A stretch of DNA of 64,000 nt, from positions 1 through 64,000 of the forward strand of contig CALAVE010000041.1 of NCBI GenBank assembly GCA_937892215.1, written 5' to 3'. This document shows, one piece after another, positions 18,571-27,213 of the stretch. Made by a program: the position numbers and the translations under genes. The notes under the pieces were generated by a model. The model worked only from the letters and a program-made list of their open reading frames with translations, was not told the origin of the DNA and searched no databases. Each line of letters begins with the position of its first letter. Position 1 is the stretch's first letter. Source of the DNA: an uncultured Porphyromonadaceae bacterium. GTDB lineage: Bacteria; Bacteroidota; Bacteroidia; Bacteroidales; Muribaculaceae.

Positions 18571-19593
18571 TTAATCATCGAACAGGGACGACTGGTCACC
18601 AAAGCGCTTGCGATGCAGGTGCTTGTAAGCCAAGTCGGTAACTTCACGGCCACGAGGGGTGCGCATAATGAACCCTTCCTGAATCAGGTACGGCTCATAC
18701 ACCTCCTCCACCGTGCCGGCATCTTCGCTCAGTGCCGTTGCAATCGTGGATATGCCCACGGGGCCGCCGTGGAACTTATCGATGATTGTAAGCAGAATCT
18801 TGTTGTCAATCTCATCAAGTCCGTACTGGTCAATATTAAGAGCCTCAAGCGAGTAACGAGCAATCTCAGTGTCGATTTTGCCCGAGCCTTCCACCTGGGC
18901 GAAGTCGCGCACGCGCCTGAGCAGTGAATTGGCAATTCGTGGCGTGCCACGGCTCCGGCGCGCTATCTCCAGCGCCGCGTCGTCGGTTATAGGCACCGAC
19001 AGCAACCGCGCCGAGCGCTTAACTATCTTTTCCAGCACATCGTGGGTGTAATACTCCAGGTGGCAGTTGATGCCGAAGCGGGCACGCAGCGGCGACGTGA
19101 GCAGACCGCTGCGCGTGGTGGCTCCAATCAGAGTGAACGGCTCTAGGTTAAGTTGCACCGACCTTGCACCCGGGCCTTTGTCTATCATTATGTCTATCCG
19201 GTAGTCTTCCATGGCCGAATACAGGTACTCCTCCACTTCCGGGCTGAGGCGGTGTATCTCATCGATAAACAGCACATCTCTCGGCTCAAGCGACGTGAGC
19301 AGTCCAGCCAAGTCACCCGGCTTGTCCAGCACCGGGCCTGATGTCACTTTGAACCCCACGCCCAGTTCGTTAGCGATAATGTTGCTCAGCGTGGTCTTTC
19401 CCAGTCCCGGAGGGCCGTGAAACAGGATATGGTCCAGAGCCTCGCCGCGCATCTTGGCTGCTGCCACAAACACACGCAGATTCTTGATAATCTTTTCCTG
19501 GCCGGAAAAATCATTGAACTGCATGGGGCGCAGTGCCTTCTCAAAGTCCTTGTCGGCTACTGCCCGTTCGTTTCTTATGTCAAATTCTTCCAT
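18571..19593 (-). CDS. ruvB: Holliday junction branch migration helicase RuvB
   Basis: 340 residues from the ATG at 19593 (MEEFDIRNER). An upstream in-frame ATG at 19611 would add six residues unlike family members and lies before a candidate -7 box, so 19593 is preferred. Walker A GPPGLGKTT, Walker B LFIDEIHR, sensor GATTRSGLL with the arginine-finger region RARFG, and a C-terminal winged helix. It is the ATPase motor of RuvABC recombination; ruvA and ruvC are not in the window. The C-terminus DQSSLFDD resembles a beta-clamp-binding peptide. Confidence 0.96.
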   Translation of the reverse strand: MEEFDIRNERAVADKDFEKALRPMQFNDFSGQEKIIKNLRVFVAAAKMRGEALDHILFHGPPGLGKTTLSNIIANELGVGFKVTSGPVLDKPGDLAGLLTSLEPRDVLFIDEIHRLSPEVEEYLYSAMEDYRIDIMIDKGPGARSVQLNLEPFTLIGATTRSGLLTSPLRARFGINCHLEYYTHDVLEKIVKRSARLLSVPITDDAALEIARRSRGTPRIANSLLRRVRDFAQVEGSGKIDTEIARYSLEALNIDQYGLDEIDNKILLTIIDKFHGGPVGISTIATALSEDAGTVEEVYEPYLIQEGFIMRTPRGREVTDLAYKHLHRKRFGDQSSLFDD

Positions 19594-19597
19594 ATTG

Positions 19598-19605
19598 CAA
19601 AGATA
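19598..19605 (-). promoter_or_regulatory. Candidate -7 box TATCTTTG very close to the ruvB start
   Basis: Minus-strand TAnnTTTG match ending five bases before the ATG at 19593; use would give a leaderless or nearly leaderless mRNA. A second match, TAAATTTG at 19626-19633, inside the inverted repeat GCAAAT-TT-ATTTGC, would give a normal leader. Sequence alone does not decide between them. Confidence 0.4.
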
Positions 19606-19720
19606 GTGCAAACCGAGCGCAAACGCAAATTTATTTGCACTTTGCCGAGGTGCAGCCTATCTTCCGCCAAGCGCAAGACAACATTTGTAACAGCGGTTTT
19701 TCTATCTCGCAACTTTTCAC

Positions 19721-19728
19721 TACCTTTG
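19721..19728 (+). promoter_or_regulatory. -7 box TACCTTTG for tyrS
   Basis: TAnnTTTG match 40 bases before the tyrS ATG. A T-rich stretch at 19697-19701 lies about 19 bases upstream, near the -33 position. Confidence 0.6.
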
Positions 19729-19768
19729 TAGTCCACAAATTTGCAACAAACATTAAACACATACACTG

Positions 19769-21070
19769 ATGAGTAATATTAATTTCGTAGAAGAACTGAA
19801 ATGGCGCGGCATGATTAACAACATCATGCCCGGTACCGAGGAACAACTCAAGAAAGAAATGACTTCGGCCTACGTAGGAATTGACCCGACGGCCGACTCG
19901 CTACATATAGGCCACCTGGTGAGCATAATGATGCTCAAGCACTTCCAGCGCGCGGGCCATCGCCCCATCGCTCTGGTGGGAGGCGCAACCGGCATGATTG
20001 GCGACCCGTCAATGAAATCGCAGGAGCGCAAACTCATCGACGAGGACACTCTGCGCCACAACCAGGAGTGTATCCGTCGCCAACTCGCGCACTTCCTGGA
20101 TTTCGACAGCGACGCGCCAAACCACGCAATTCTGGTCAACAACTACGACTGGATGAAGAACTTCTCGTTCCTCAACTTTATTCGCGACATAGGCAAACAC
20201 ATCACAGTTAACTACATGATGGCTAAGGACTCTGTGAAGAAGCGCCTTGCAGCCAATGCCGACCATGGAATGTCGTTCACCGAATTCTCGTACCAGTTGC
20301 TCCAAGGTTACGACTTCCTGTACCTCTACGAGCACGAGAACTGCCGGCTTCAGATGGGCGGAAGCGACCAGTGGGGCAACATCACCACCGGCACCGAACT
20401 GATTCGCCGCATGAACGGAGGCGAGGCATTTGCCATAACCTGCCCGCTAATAACCAAGGCCGACGGCGGCAAGTTCGGCAAGACCGAGAGCGGCAACGTG
20501 TGGCTTGATCCAAAACGCACCTCGCCCTACAAGTTCTACCAGTTCTGGCTCAACGTAAGCGATGCCGACGCGGCTAAATACATCAAGATTTTCACCGATC
20601 TCTCGAAAGAAGAGATTGAGAGCCTTGAAGCCGAACAGGCAGCAGACCCGGGACTGCGCCCGCTACAGAAGCGCCTTGCCAAGGAAATCACCATTATGGT
20701 CCACTCTGAAAAAGATTACGAAATGGCTGTGGAGGCATCTCAGATACTGTTCTCGAACAAGGCCAAGGACATCCTGCACAAAATTGACGAGGACACTTTG
20801 CTTTCGGTTTTTGAAGGAGTTCCCACATTCGAGGTGAGCCGCGAAAAACTTCAGGCCGGTGTGCCTCTTATCAACCTTGTGGTGGAAGATGCCGCGGTAT
20901 TCCCCTCTAAGGGCGAGATGCGCAAACTCACACAGGGCGGCGGCGTGAGCGTGAACAAAGAGAAAGTTGCCGACCCCAATATGCTCATCACCACTGAGCA
21001 CTTGCTCAACGAAAAGTACATCCTTGCTCAGCGCGGCAAGAAGAACTATTATCTGCTCATCGCCAAGTAA
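19769..21070 (+). CDS. tyrS: Tyrosyl-tRNA synthetase
   Basis: A 433-residue class I synthetase that charges tRNA-Tyr. The HIGH motif is HIGH at 46-49; the KMSKS-loop equivalent is KFGKTES near 235; the tyrosine/tRNA signature GSDQWGN is present. A C-terminal S4 RNA-binding domain spans about 360-433. Length fits the bacterial TyrS family. It is followed by a separate tRNA-Gln unit. Confidence 0.97.
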   Translation: MSNINFVEELKWRGMINNIMPGTEEQLKKEMTSAYVGIDPTADSLHIGHLVSIMMLKHFQRAGHRPIALVGGATGMIGDPSMKSQERKLIDEDTLRHNQECIRRQLAHFLDFDSDAPNHAILVNNYDWMKNFSFLNFIRDIGKHITVNYMMAKDSVKKRLAANADHGMSFTEFSYQLLQGYDFLYLYEHENCRLQMGGSDQWGNITTGTELIRRMNGGEAFAITCPLITKADGGKFGKTESGNVWLDPKRTSPYKFYQFWLNVSDADAAKYIKIFTDLSKEEIESLEAEQAADPGLRPLQKRLAKEITIMVHSEKDYEMAVEASQILFSNKAKDILHKIDEDTLLSVFEGVPTFEVSREKLQAGVPLINLVVEDAAVFPSKGEMRKLTQGGGVSVNKEKVADPNMLITTEHLLNEKYILAQRGKKNYYLLIAK

Positions 21071-21161
21071 ACTGGCGCTCGTGCCGCATTATTTTGGTAA
21101 TTTTATAGGCGGCATATCACGAAAAGTTCACAAAAAAGTTTATGCTGTTAAACTTTTTTAC

Positions 21162-21169
21162 TAACTTTG
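21162..21169 (+). promoter_or_regulatory. -7 box TAACTTTG for tRNA-Gln
   Basis: TAnnTTTG match 39 bases before the tRNA 5' end. TTTA at 21139-21142 sits at the expected -33 distance. Confidence 0.6.
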
Positions 21170-21208
21170 CAACGCAATTGCGACGAAGAGTCACTGATTG
21201 TTAGGGAT

Positions 21209-21282
21209 TGTCCTATAGTGTAATGGTAACACAACGGTTTTTGGTGCCGCATTTCCTGGTTCGAGTCCGGGTAGGACAACCA
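21209..21282 (+). tRNA. tRNA-Gln (anticodon TTG)
   Basis: A cloverleaf can be drawn. The acceptor stem TGTCCTA/TAGGACA is perfect, the D arm is GTGT-AATGGTA-ACAC, and the anticodon stem has loop TTTTGGT giving TTG at 34-36. The variable loop has 4 nt and the T arm is CCTGG-TTCGAGT-CCGGG. Discriminator A and an encoded CCA (21280-21282) follow. The top anticodon-stem pair is an A-C mismatch. It reads CAA and, with U34 modification, CAG. Confidence 0.93.
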
Positions 21283-21284
21283 CT

Positions 21285-21316
21285 GAGGGTTCCGTATTAG
21301 CGGAGCCCTCTTTTTT
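21285..21316 (+). terminator. Intrinsic terminator after tRNA-Gln
   Basis: A 10-bp stem, GAGGGTTCCG with CGGAGCCCTC (one T-G pair) and a 6-nt loop, is followed by six T's. It starts three bases after the CCA. Confidence 0.9.
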
Positions 21317-21336
21317 GCAGCAGAGCAGCCTGTAAC

Positions 21337-22467
21337 TCAGCCTATTCGCTTTAGGAAGCGTTCTATGCGCTGGTGACTTTCCAGCAGTCGGCCGTATGGG
21401 ATCTGCCCGTTTTTCACCAGCCTGACTATTGTATCTATCAGGAAATCAGGTCTATCCGGTTCAAATCCGGTGGGAATATTGTTCCCCGCAAGAATCAGGT
21501 CGGCACCGGCATTTATGGCGAGAGCCAAGGCCTGCGATATGCTATAATGGTCAATGATACCTTCCATATACAGGTCATCGGTAATCACAAGGCCGTCGTA
21601 TCCCAGTTCACCACGCAGCAAGTCGTGTATGGTTCGCCGTGAAAGTGTAGCCGGGTATGCCGGGTCGATGTTGCTGTTATAGATATGCGCTGTCATCACC
21701 ACATCCACAAGCCCCTTCTGCATGAGTTTGCGATATGGCTCCAGTTCGCTTCGCTGCCAGGTGCCGGAAACGTCCACAAGCCCGTAGTGCGAGTCGGTCG
21801 TAGCATTGCCGTGTCCCGGAAAATGCTTCACCGCGCACATCACGCCCCCACGGTGGTGCTCTCGGATAGTCCATTCGGCATGGCGCGCTATCACATCCAC
21901 GTCTCCGGAGAAACTGCGGCGGAAATGGCCAATCGGCGGACAGTCGTCACGATGCACGTCGAGCAGTGGGGCGAGATTCAAGTTTATGCCAGTCCGAGCC
22001 ACATCTCTCACAAGCTGCCTTGAATAGAACACGGTGGTGTCGCGGCAATCAGTATCACCAAGATATTTTGCAGTCACAGTGGGCGAGAATCCGTAGCGCT
22101 CTTTCAGGCGGCAAACCAGGCCACCTTCCTGGTCGGCGGCTATTATGAGCGGATAAGTGGCGAGCGAGCGAAGTTTCGCGGTCATCAAGCGCAACTGCTC
22201 AGGCGACGTAACGTTTCGCGACCCGAGTTTGCCTGTGCCGGTGAGGTCTATGTCAAAGAGAATAATGCCGCCCACTTTCAAGTCGCGCACATAATGCGCA
22301 GCATCGCAGCTGTCGGTCACCGCGTCACCGCGAAATCCCACCACCAGCATTTGGGCCGCATAATGGCGAAGCACCGAATCGGGTGGCAAATACTGCCCGT
22401 GCGCGGCAAGCACGGCCACAACAGCCAGCGCTGCAGTTATCATTGTTTTCTTTAAGTCCATACTCAC
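21337..22467 (-). CDS. Exported GH3 family beta-N-acetylhexosaminidase
   Basis: 376 residues with a signal peptide (about 1-25). GH3 landmarks: AADQEGG, the NagZ-type loop KHFPGHGNATTDSH carrying the Asp/His general acid-base, and nucleophile Asp in LVITDDLYMEGI near 290. It hydrolyses beta-GlcNAc from peptidoglycan or chitooligosaccharides. The single-domain length is NagZ-like, but the signal peptide points to the periplasm rather than to cytoplasmic murein recycling. Confidence 0.92.
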   Translation of the reverse strand: MSMDLKKTMITAALAVVAVLAAHGQYLPPDSVLRHYAAQMLVVGFRGDAVTDSCDAAHYVRDLKVGGIILFDIDLTGTGKLGSRNVTSPEQLRLMTAKLRSLATYPLIIAADQEGGLVCRLKERYGFSPTVTAKYLGDTDCRDTTVFYSRQLVRDVARTGINLNLAPLLDVHRDDCPPIGHFRRSFSGDVDVIARHAEWTIREHHRGGVMCAVKHFPGHGNATTDSHYGLVDVSGTWQRSELEPYRKLMQKGLVDVVMTAHIYNSNIDPAYPATLSRRTIHDLLRGELGYDGLVITDDLYMEGIIDHYSISQALALAINAGADLILAGNNIPTGFEPDRPDFLIDTIVRLVKNGQIPYGRLLESHQRIERFLKRIG

Positions 22468-22493
22468 CTATTTTCTTTTAATTTCGTGTATCG

Positions 22494-22501
22494 CAAAGTT
22501 A
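22494..22501 (-). promoter_or_regulatory. -7 box TAACTTTG for the GH3 gene
   Basis: Minus-strand TAnnTTTG match 26 bases before the start at 22467. Confidence 0.55.
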
Positions 22502-22554
22502 ATCACAACAGACCAAAGAGCCAAATTTTCACACCAACTCTTACTCTGAATACG

Positions 22555-22600
22555 CTAAAAAAGAAGGTGAAGGCAGAAAACTAATAAAACTGCCCTCACC
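22555..22600 (-). terminator. Intrinsic terminator downstream of the glycosyltransferase gene
   Basis: On the minus strand an 11-bp stem (GGTGAGGGCAG / CTGCCTTCACC, one mismatch) with a 13-nt loop is followed by TTCTTTTTTA. It lies about 195 bases past the stop at 22796. Confidence 0.7.
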
Positions 22601-22795
22601 CAGTGATGTTTTTCCGGATTAAATTTTACGATTAATGCATAAAAACAAGCCTAAAACAAATCATATTTTATTATAAAAACCTAATCTATGTTGCAAAGTA
22701 AAAGCAAAACGCACTATTTTGCAACAATTATAGACTAAAAGAAAGATTTTATAGACCAATTTTGAATTTTTCCGCCAGTTTGGCTTAAGCAAGTC
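22601..22795. other. AT-rich non-coding stretch
   Basis: This is the remainder of the 328-bp gap between the GH3 and glycosyltransferase genes. It is very AT-rich with no plausible gene. An 11-bp inverted repeat with one mismatch (GTTGCAAAGTA at 22690-22700 against TATTTTGCAAC at 22715-22725) is the only structure seen. It would lie in the 3' UTR of the glycosyltransferase transcript. Confidence 0.6.
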
Positions 22796-23752
22796 TCAGA
22801 AGCGGCTTGCTATTATTCGGAATAATCGCTTTCCGCAGTAGGATAATATGATGGCCAACTTATTGAATCTGCGCACACGCTTGTCACGAAGACATCCCGC
22901 ACGCAGACGCCGGATGGTAGTCCAGCTTTGCTCCAAAGCATCATGGTATTCACTCAGCGATTCATCAGGCACTTTACGCATCATGTTAAAGCTGGCACTT
23001 AACAGACGGCTTCTGATAGCCGGCAGAAAGCGCGGAGCCTCGATTTCCACCCGTTGTTCCAGTTCACCCAGTATTCGCAGCACCACAGTCCGCTCTGGCT
23101 TGAACTTGCCCATAGTGCTGTCGTGCCGGCGAATGTAATAATAGTAAGAGTTGGCCGTATAAGCCACACCTCGCTTGGCACGCATCAGCAGCGGGTATTC
23201 AGCCCACAAGTCCTCAAACACTTGCCCCTCCTTGAACTTGAAGTTCCTGAAGAGTTCCGCCCTGAACAGCCGCCTGCAAAGTGAATTTTTCAGTCTTTCC
23301 TGATAAAAAGAAGAGTAAACAGCCTCATCCTGAGAAAAAACCTTTTCTTGCACTTCATCATTCCGAGCCTTAATAAGAGGCCTTGAACTGCTTAATTCCG
23401 TCCATTCACATTCTGCTATATCAGAGTCATATCTATCCATAATTGAGGATAATACTTCGATGAAATGAGGCGAAACGGCATCATCACTGTCCACAAACGA
23501 CACCCGCTCGCCCGAGGCAGCAGCAAGGCCCGCATTACGGGCCGCCGCTACTCCACCGTGCTGAACGCTCACCAGTTTTATCCGCTTGTCGGCATCGGCG
23601 AGTTTACGGCACACCTCCGCACTACCGTCAGTGCTACCGTCGTCCACAAGTATCAGTTCAAATTTCTGGTATGACTGCCGTAGCACACTATCCACACACC
23701 GGGGCAGATAACGCCCGGTGTTATAGACAGGTATGATTACCGAAACAAGCAT
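22796..23752 (-). CDS. Family 2 glycosyltransferase
   Basis: 318 residues. The GT-A domain starts at residue 2 (VSVIIPVYNTGRYL), with nucleotide-sugar residues LVDDGSTDGS (36-45) and the metal-binding DSD at 88-90. It transfers a sugar from a nucleotide donor to an unknown acceptor, at the inner face of the cytoplasmic membrane. No flanking polysaccharide genes help identify the product. Confidence 0.93.
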   Translation of the reverse strand: MLVSVIIPVYNTGRYLPRCVDSVLRQSYQKFELILVDDGSTDGSAEVCRKLADADKRIKLVSVQHGGVAAARNAGLAAASGERVSFVDSDDAVSPHFIEVLSSIMDRYDSDIAECEWTELSSSRPLIKARNDEVQEKVFSQDEAVYSSFYQERLKNSLCRRLFRAELFRNFKFKEGQVFEDLWAEYPLLMRAKRGVAYTANSYYYYIRRHDSTMGKFKPERTVVLRILGELEQRVEIEAPRFLPAIRSRLLSASFNMMRKVPDESLSEYHDALEQSWTTIRRLRAGCLRDKRVRRFNKLAIILSYCGKRLFRIIASRF

Positions 23753-23799
23753 AAAATGGTAGGGGTCAGATTATTAGCACTTCTATTCTTTCTTATCGT

Positions 23800-23846
23800 A
23801 AAAAAAGGTTCTGAGCGGAAAGTTAACGAACTTTCCACTCAAAACC
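23800..23846 (-). terminator. Terminator embedded in the last codons of cysS
   Basis: On the minus strand an 18-bp stem with two mismatches (GGTTTTGAGTGG... pairing with ...CCGCTCAGAACC, loop CGTT) is followed directly by seven T's. It spans 23807-23846 and includes the cysS stop (23823-23825) and the seven codons before it. Confidence 0.85.
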
Positions 23847-25286
23847 GTCTTTCGTATCTTTTACGTCAAAGCCCGCCTCGTTGAGCCGGTCGCGAATAAG
23901 GTCGCTCGTGGCCCAGTCCCGGGCAGCCTTAGCGTTTTTTCTCACCTCCAGAAGCAGGTCCACCGCTTTCTTGTAAGGCGTCAGGTCCACGCCGTCGCCT
24001 CCGGCAGAATCATCACGCACACCCAGCACATCGAAGAGGTACGTGCCGAATACCGACTTCAGTTCCTCAATGTCATGGGCTGTGAGCGTGGCATTTCCGT
24101 CGTTTACCTGGTTCACCACCTTGCAGGCATCGAAGAGTGTAGCTATCACGATGGGAGTGTTAAGGTCATCGTCCATAGCCTCGGCGCATCGGCTGCGAAA
24201 TTCCGCCACGCTAACCGAGGAAGTGTCAGCCGGCTTAAGTTCCTGCAAGCGATGCCAGCCGTCGAGCATTCGCTCGTAGGCTTTCTCAGCCGCTTTGAGA
24301 GCTTCGTTGGAGAAGTCCACCGTGCCGCGATAATGAGCCTGCAGAATGAAGAAGCGCACCGTCATTGGCGAGTAGGCCTGCTCCAGCAGTTCATGGTCAC
24401 CGGTAAAGAATTGTTCAAGCGTAATAAAATTCCCCAGCGACTTACCCATCTTCTTGCCGTTGATGGTAATCATGTTGTTGTGCATCCAGTAGCGTACCAT
24501 CGGTTCGCCCTGACTCGCAACGGCTTGTGCTATTTCACACTCGTGGTGCGGGAACACGAGGTCCATTCCGCCTCCGTGTATATCGAAGTGACTGCCCAGA
24601 TACTTGCGCCCCATAGCCGTGCACTCGCAGTGCCAGCCCGGGAATCCGTCGCTCCACGGCGACGGCCAGCGCATTATATGCTCGGGCTGAGCCTTCTTCC
24701 ACAGGGCGAAATCGGCTTGCGCACGTTTCTCCCCAACTCCGTCCAATTCGCGGCTGGCATTACGCACTTCGTCCAAATTTCTACCGGAAAGCACGCCGTA
24801 CTTGTGGTCACGGTCGTACTTCTCCACATCGAAGTACACACTGCCATTGCTCTCGTAGGCGTATCCGTTGGCAAGAATTTCTTTTACAAGTTCCTCTTGC
24901 TCTATTATGTGGCCGGTGGCATGAGGCTCTATGCTGGGCGGCAACACGTTAAGCGCCGCCATCGCGGCATGATAGCGATTGGTATAGTATTGCGCCACCT
25001 CCATCGGTTCCAGTTGCTCCAGTCGTGCCTTCTTTGCTATTTTGTCTTCTCCTTCATCGGCATCATGCTCCAGATGCCCCACATCAGTTATGTTTCTCAC
25101 ATAGCGCACTTTGTACCCTAACTGTTTCATGTAGCGGAAAAGCACGTCGAATGTTATTGACGGCCGTGCGTGGCCCAGATGCGGATCGCCATAGACCGTG
25201 GGACCGCACACATACATTCCCACACGTCCTTCGTGAATGGGCACAAAACGCTCTTTCAGTCTTGTGAGTGTGTTATATATCAGCAT
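23823..25286 (-). CDS. cysS: Cysteinyl-tRNA synthetase
   Basis: A 487-residue class I synthetase that charges tRNA-Cys. The HIGH-type motif is HLGH at 36-39; zinc ligands are Cys27 (VCGPT), the Cys of WHCECTAM, and His/Cys of HHECEIAQ; the KMSKS motif is KMGKS near 275. The C-terminal helical anticodon-binding domain is intact. Its final codons form half of an intrinsic terminator. Confidence 0.97.
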   Translation of the reverse strand: MLIYNTLTRLKERFVPIHEGRVGMYVCGPTVYGDPHLGHARPSITFDVLFRYMKQLGYKVRYVRNITDVGHLEHDADEGEDKIAKKARLEQLEPMEVAQYYTNRYHAAMAALNVLPPSIEPHATGHIIEQEELVKEILANGYAYESNGSVYFDVEKYDRDHKYGVLSGRNLDEVRNASRELDGVGEKRAQADFALWKKAQPEHIMRWPSPWSDGFPGWHCECTAMGRKYLGSHFDIHGGGMDLVFPHHECEIAQAVASQGEPMVRYWMHNNMITINGKKMGKSLGNFITLEQFFTGDHELLEQAYSPMTVRFFILQAHYRGTVDFSNEALKAAEKAYERMLDGWHRLQELKPADTSSVSVAEFRSRCAEAMDDDLNTPIVIATLFDACKVVNQVNDGNATLTAHDIEELKSVFGTYLFDVLGVRDDSAGGDGVDLTPYKKAVDLLLEVRKNAKAARDWATSDLIRDRLNEAGFDVKDTKDGFEWKVR

Positions 25287-25317
25287 ATTGAATCAATCTC
25301 TTAATACTCACCAATCA

Positions 25318-25641
25318 TTAGGCTTGACCTTGGGGTATGTTGAATGTGATGGGGCCGTTTCCGCCACCCGGCTTGCGCGGCACTATCTCGCCGAAGGTCA
25401 TCTCATATTTTCTCACATTCTCCTGGAGTGCGGCCAGCAGTTGCTTAGCGTTCTCGGGAGTCATAATATTACGGCTCTGCACACGAGCCTTAGGCGTGTT
25501 AGGGGCCAGCAAAATCATGTCGATAAAGAAATCGTTAGGTCCGTGGCTAATTACTGCCAGGTTAGAGTAACGCCCTTGCATCTCGTCGGCGGGCACTTCA
25601 ATCTGAAGTTGTCCTTGCTTTTGGTTGTTGTCGTTTGCCAT
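25318..25641 (-). CDS. DUF3467 family protein
   Basis: A 107-residue soluble protein matching the DUF3467 pattern (RYSNLAVISHGPNDFFIDMILLAPNT, then AKARVQSRNIMTPENAKQLLAALQENVRKYE in register). The function is not known. It lies 31 bases upstream of cysS on the same strand with no promoter between, so cotranscription is likely. Confidence 0.85.
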   Translation of the reverse strand: MANDNNQKQGQLQIEVPADEMQGRYSNLAVISHGPNDFFIDMILLAPNTPKARVQSRNIMTPENAKQLLAALQENVRKYEMTFGEIVPRKPGGGNGPITFNIPQGQA

Positions 25642-25729
25642 TTCTGTCTGTATTTTTTTTGTTAATAATAATCTTAATTCTCTATGAGGAAATTGCCAAA
25701 ATTCTTCGATGAAATGGGCATTTTTCCCT

Positions 25730-26395
25730 TTATCTCATACTGAACACATACTCACTCACATCGGGCCGAACCACATCGGTGAGATGCACTCGCAAAGCGC
25801 GGCAGGTGGTGCGCTTCAGAAGCACTCCCACGTTGAACGACGCATAGCAGTCACGCCAGTGCAGCGGTTTCTGCCCTTTGAGGTCGTGTACCAGATAGCA
25901 GTCAACCACCTCGTTATCTCGCGTGGCATCATCCATCATCAGATAGAACGAACGCGCCTCTCCGGTGTATTCCACCTGGCACCTCAGATTAATAAACTCG
26001 CCTGTCTGCCAGATGCTTCTCAGCCGCAACTCGTGCATTTCATACTCTTCCAGAGGCAACTTGTTAACACGCAGCGAATCACTAATGATGCCGGTGATGC
26101 CATATATGCCTATCAGCGAATGCCCCGCTTGCTCATCCATAACCTTGTAACGCATCAGCACTCTGTGGTCTTTCTCTATATCGGGTTCAGCGATGCCTCG
26201 CGCTTCAAGTTCAGTTATCTCTCCCGACCTGTCCACATACTGAAAATATGCGATTGCTTCGGAAAAATTCTTATATGTCACTATATCCAGCCGAAAGTCT
26301 TCCAGAGCGCCATAATCGGCATCGCCATTACCACAAGAAGTGGCAAGCGACACCACTAAGCCGAGGGCAAATATGTGAAAAAAGTGCGATTTCAT
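25730..26395 (-). CDS. NigD-like lipoprotein
   Basis: 221 residues with a lipoprotein signal peptide ending at Cys21 (SLATSC). The two beta-rich halves (about 30-115 and 120-220) resemble the NigD-like OB and C-terminal domains common in Bacteroidales; the function is unproven. The start overlaps the lolD stop by four bases (26392-26395), indicating one operon with translational coupling. Its coupling to an outer-membrane lipoprotein exporter gene may be incidental. Confidence 0.8.
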   Translation of the reverse strand: MKSHFFHIFALGLVVSLATSCGNGDADYGALEDFRLDIVTYKNFSEAIAYFQYVDRSGEITELEARGIAEPDIEKDHRVLMRYKVMDEQAGHSLIGIYGITGIISDSLRVNKLPLEEYEMHELRLRSIWQTGEFINLRCQVEYTGEARSFYLMMDDATRDNEVVDCYLVHDLKGQKPLHWRDCYASFNVGVLLKRTTCRALRVHLTDVVRPDVSEYVFSMR

Positions 26396-27102
26396 CGAAG
26401 ATTTTCGCCAATTGTTTCATTTAATTTCTCATTCGAACAGTCCGCGCCTTCAGCTACGATAACACCGTCGCGCATGTGCAACACTCTGTCACACTCAGCC
26501 GCAAGTGATTCATCATGAGTAACAATCACAAACGTCTGCTTCAACTCATTACGCAAACGGAAAAAGAGCTCGTGCAGTTCGCGCTTGTTCCGGCTGTCGA
26601 GACTTCCGCTGGGCTCATCGGCAAGCACCACTTTGGGGCTGTTAATCAGCGCCCGCGCCACAGCCACGCGCTGCCTCTCACCACCGCTCAACTGGGCCGG
26701 CTTGTGGCTCAATCGGTCGGTAAGTCCCATATACTCAAGCAATTCAGCAGCGCGCTTTTCGGCTTGAGCCCTCTTAGTTCCGCCAATAAGTGCCGGTATC
26801 ATCACATTCTCAAGTGTGGTGAACTCCGGCAGCAACTGATGAAACTGGAAGACGAACCCCACGTTTCGGTTACGGAACCGCGCCAGCTCTTTTCCGCGCA
26901 ATTTCACCACGTCCTCGCCGCCTATCAGGACCGAACCGGAGTCGGGGGTGCCGAGCGTGCCCAGGATTTGCAGCAATGTGGTCTTGCCGGCACCGCTTGG
27001 CCCAACAATGCACACCACCTCGCCTTCACCGATGCTGATGTTCACGCCACGGAGCACCTGAAGCGACCCGAAACGCTTGGTTATGTCTCTTGCCTGAATC
27101 AT
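26392..27102 (-). CDS. lolD: LolD-like ABC transporter ATPase
   Basis: 236 residues from the ATG at 27102 (MIQARDITKRFG). A GTG at 27114 is in frame but lies inside the candidate -7 box. Walker A is GPSGAGKTT, the Q-loop follows at FQFHQLLP, the signature is LSGGERQRVAVARAL and Walker B is VVLADEPSGSLD. It belongs to the MacB/LolD group; the partner LolC/E permease is not in the window. Predicted role: ATP-driven release of lipoproteins for outer-membrane delivery. Other substrates in the same family cannot be excluded. Confidence 0.88.
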   Translation of the reverse strand: MIQARDITKRFGSLQVLRGVNISIGEGEVVCIVGPSGAGKTTLLQILGTLGTPDSGSVLIGGEDVVKLRGKELARFRNRNVGFVFQFHQLLPEFTTLENVMIPALIGGTKRAQAEKRAAELLEYMGLTDRLSHKPAQLSGGERQRVAVARALINSPKVVLADEPSGSLDSRNKRELHELFFRLRNELKQTFVIVTHDESLAAECDRVLHMRDGVIVAEGADCSNEKLNETIGENLR

Positions 27103-27111
27103 AAGTGAGCA

Positions 27112-27119
27112 CAAAGTTA
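27112..27119 (-). promoter_or_regulatory. -7 box TAACTTTG for lolD
   Basis: Minus-strand TAnnTTTG match ending nine bases before the ATG at 27102, implying a very short leader. Confidence 0.45.
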
Positions 27120-27173
27120 CAAATTTTTGTTATAATTCGCCCCGAAAATGCCCTAATTATCATAAGATTTTCT

Positions 27174-27181
27174 TAATTTTG
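27174..27181 (+). promoter_or_regulatory. -7 box TAATTTTG for the six-gene tubulin/actin operon
   Basis: TAnnTTTG match 32 bases before the ATG at 27214. It overlaps an in-frame GTG at 27181 and therefore argues for the ATG start. No other -7 box was seen before later genes of the operon. Confidence 0.6.
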
Positions 27182-27213
27182 TGGGTTTAATTGCAGTAAA
27201 AGGCACAAATAAT

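Noticed and set aside
24075..25121. Plus-strand open frame of 348 codons opposite cysS
   Set aside because: Antisense to a certain gene with full synthetase motifs; its translation has no recognisable domain and is His/Val-rich as expected from reversed codons.
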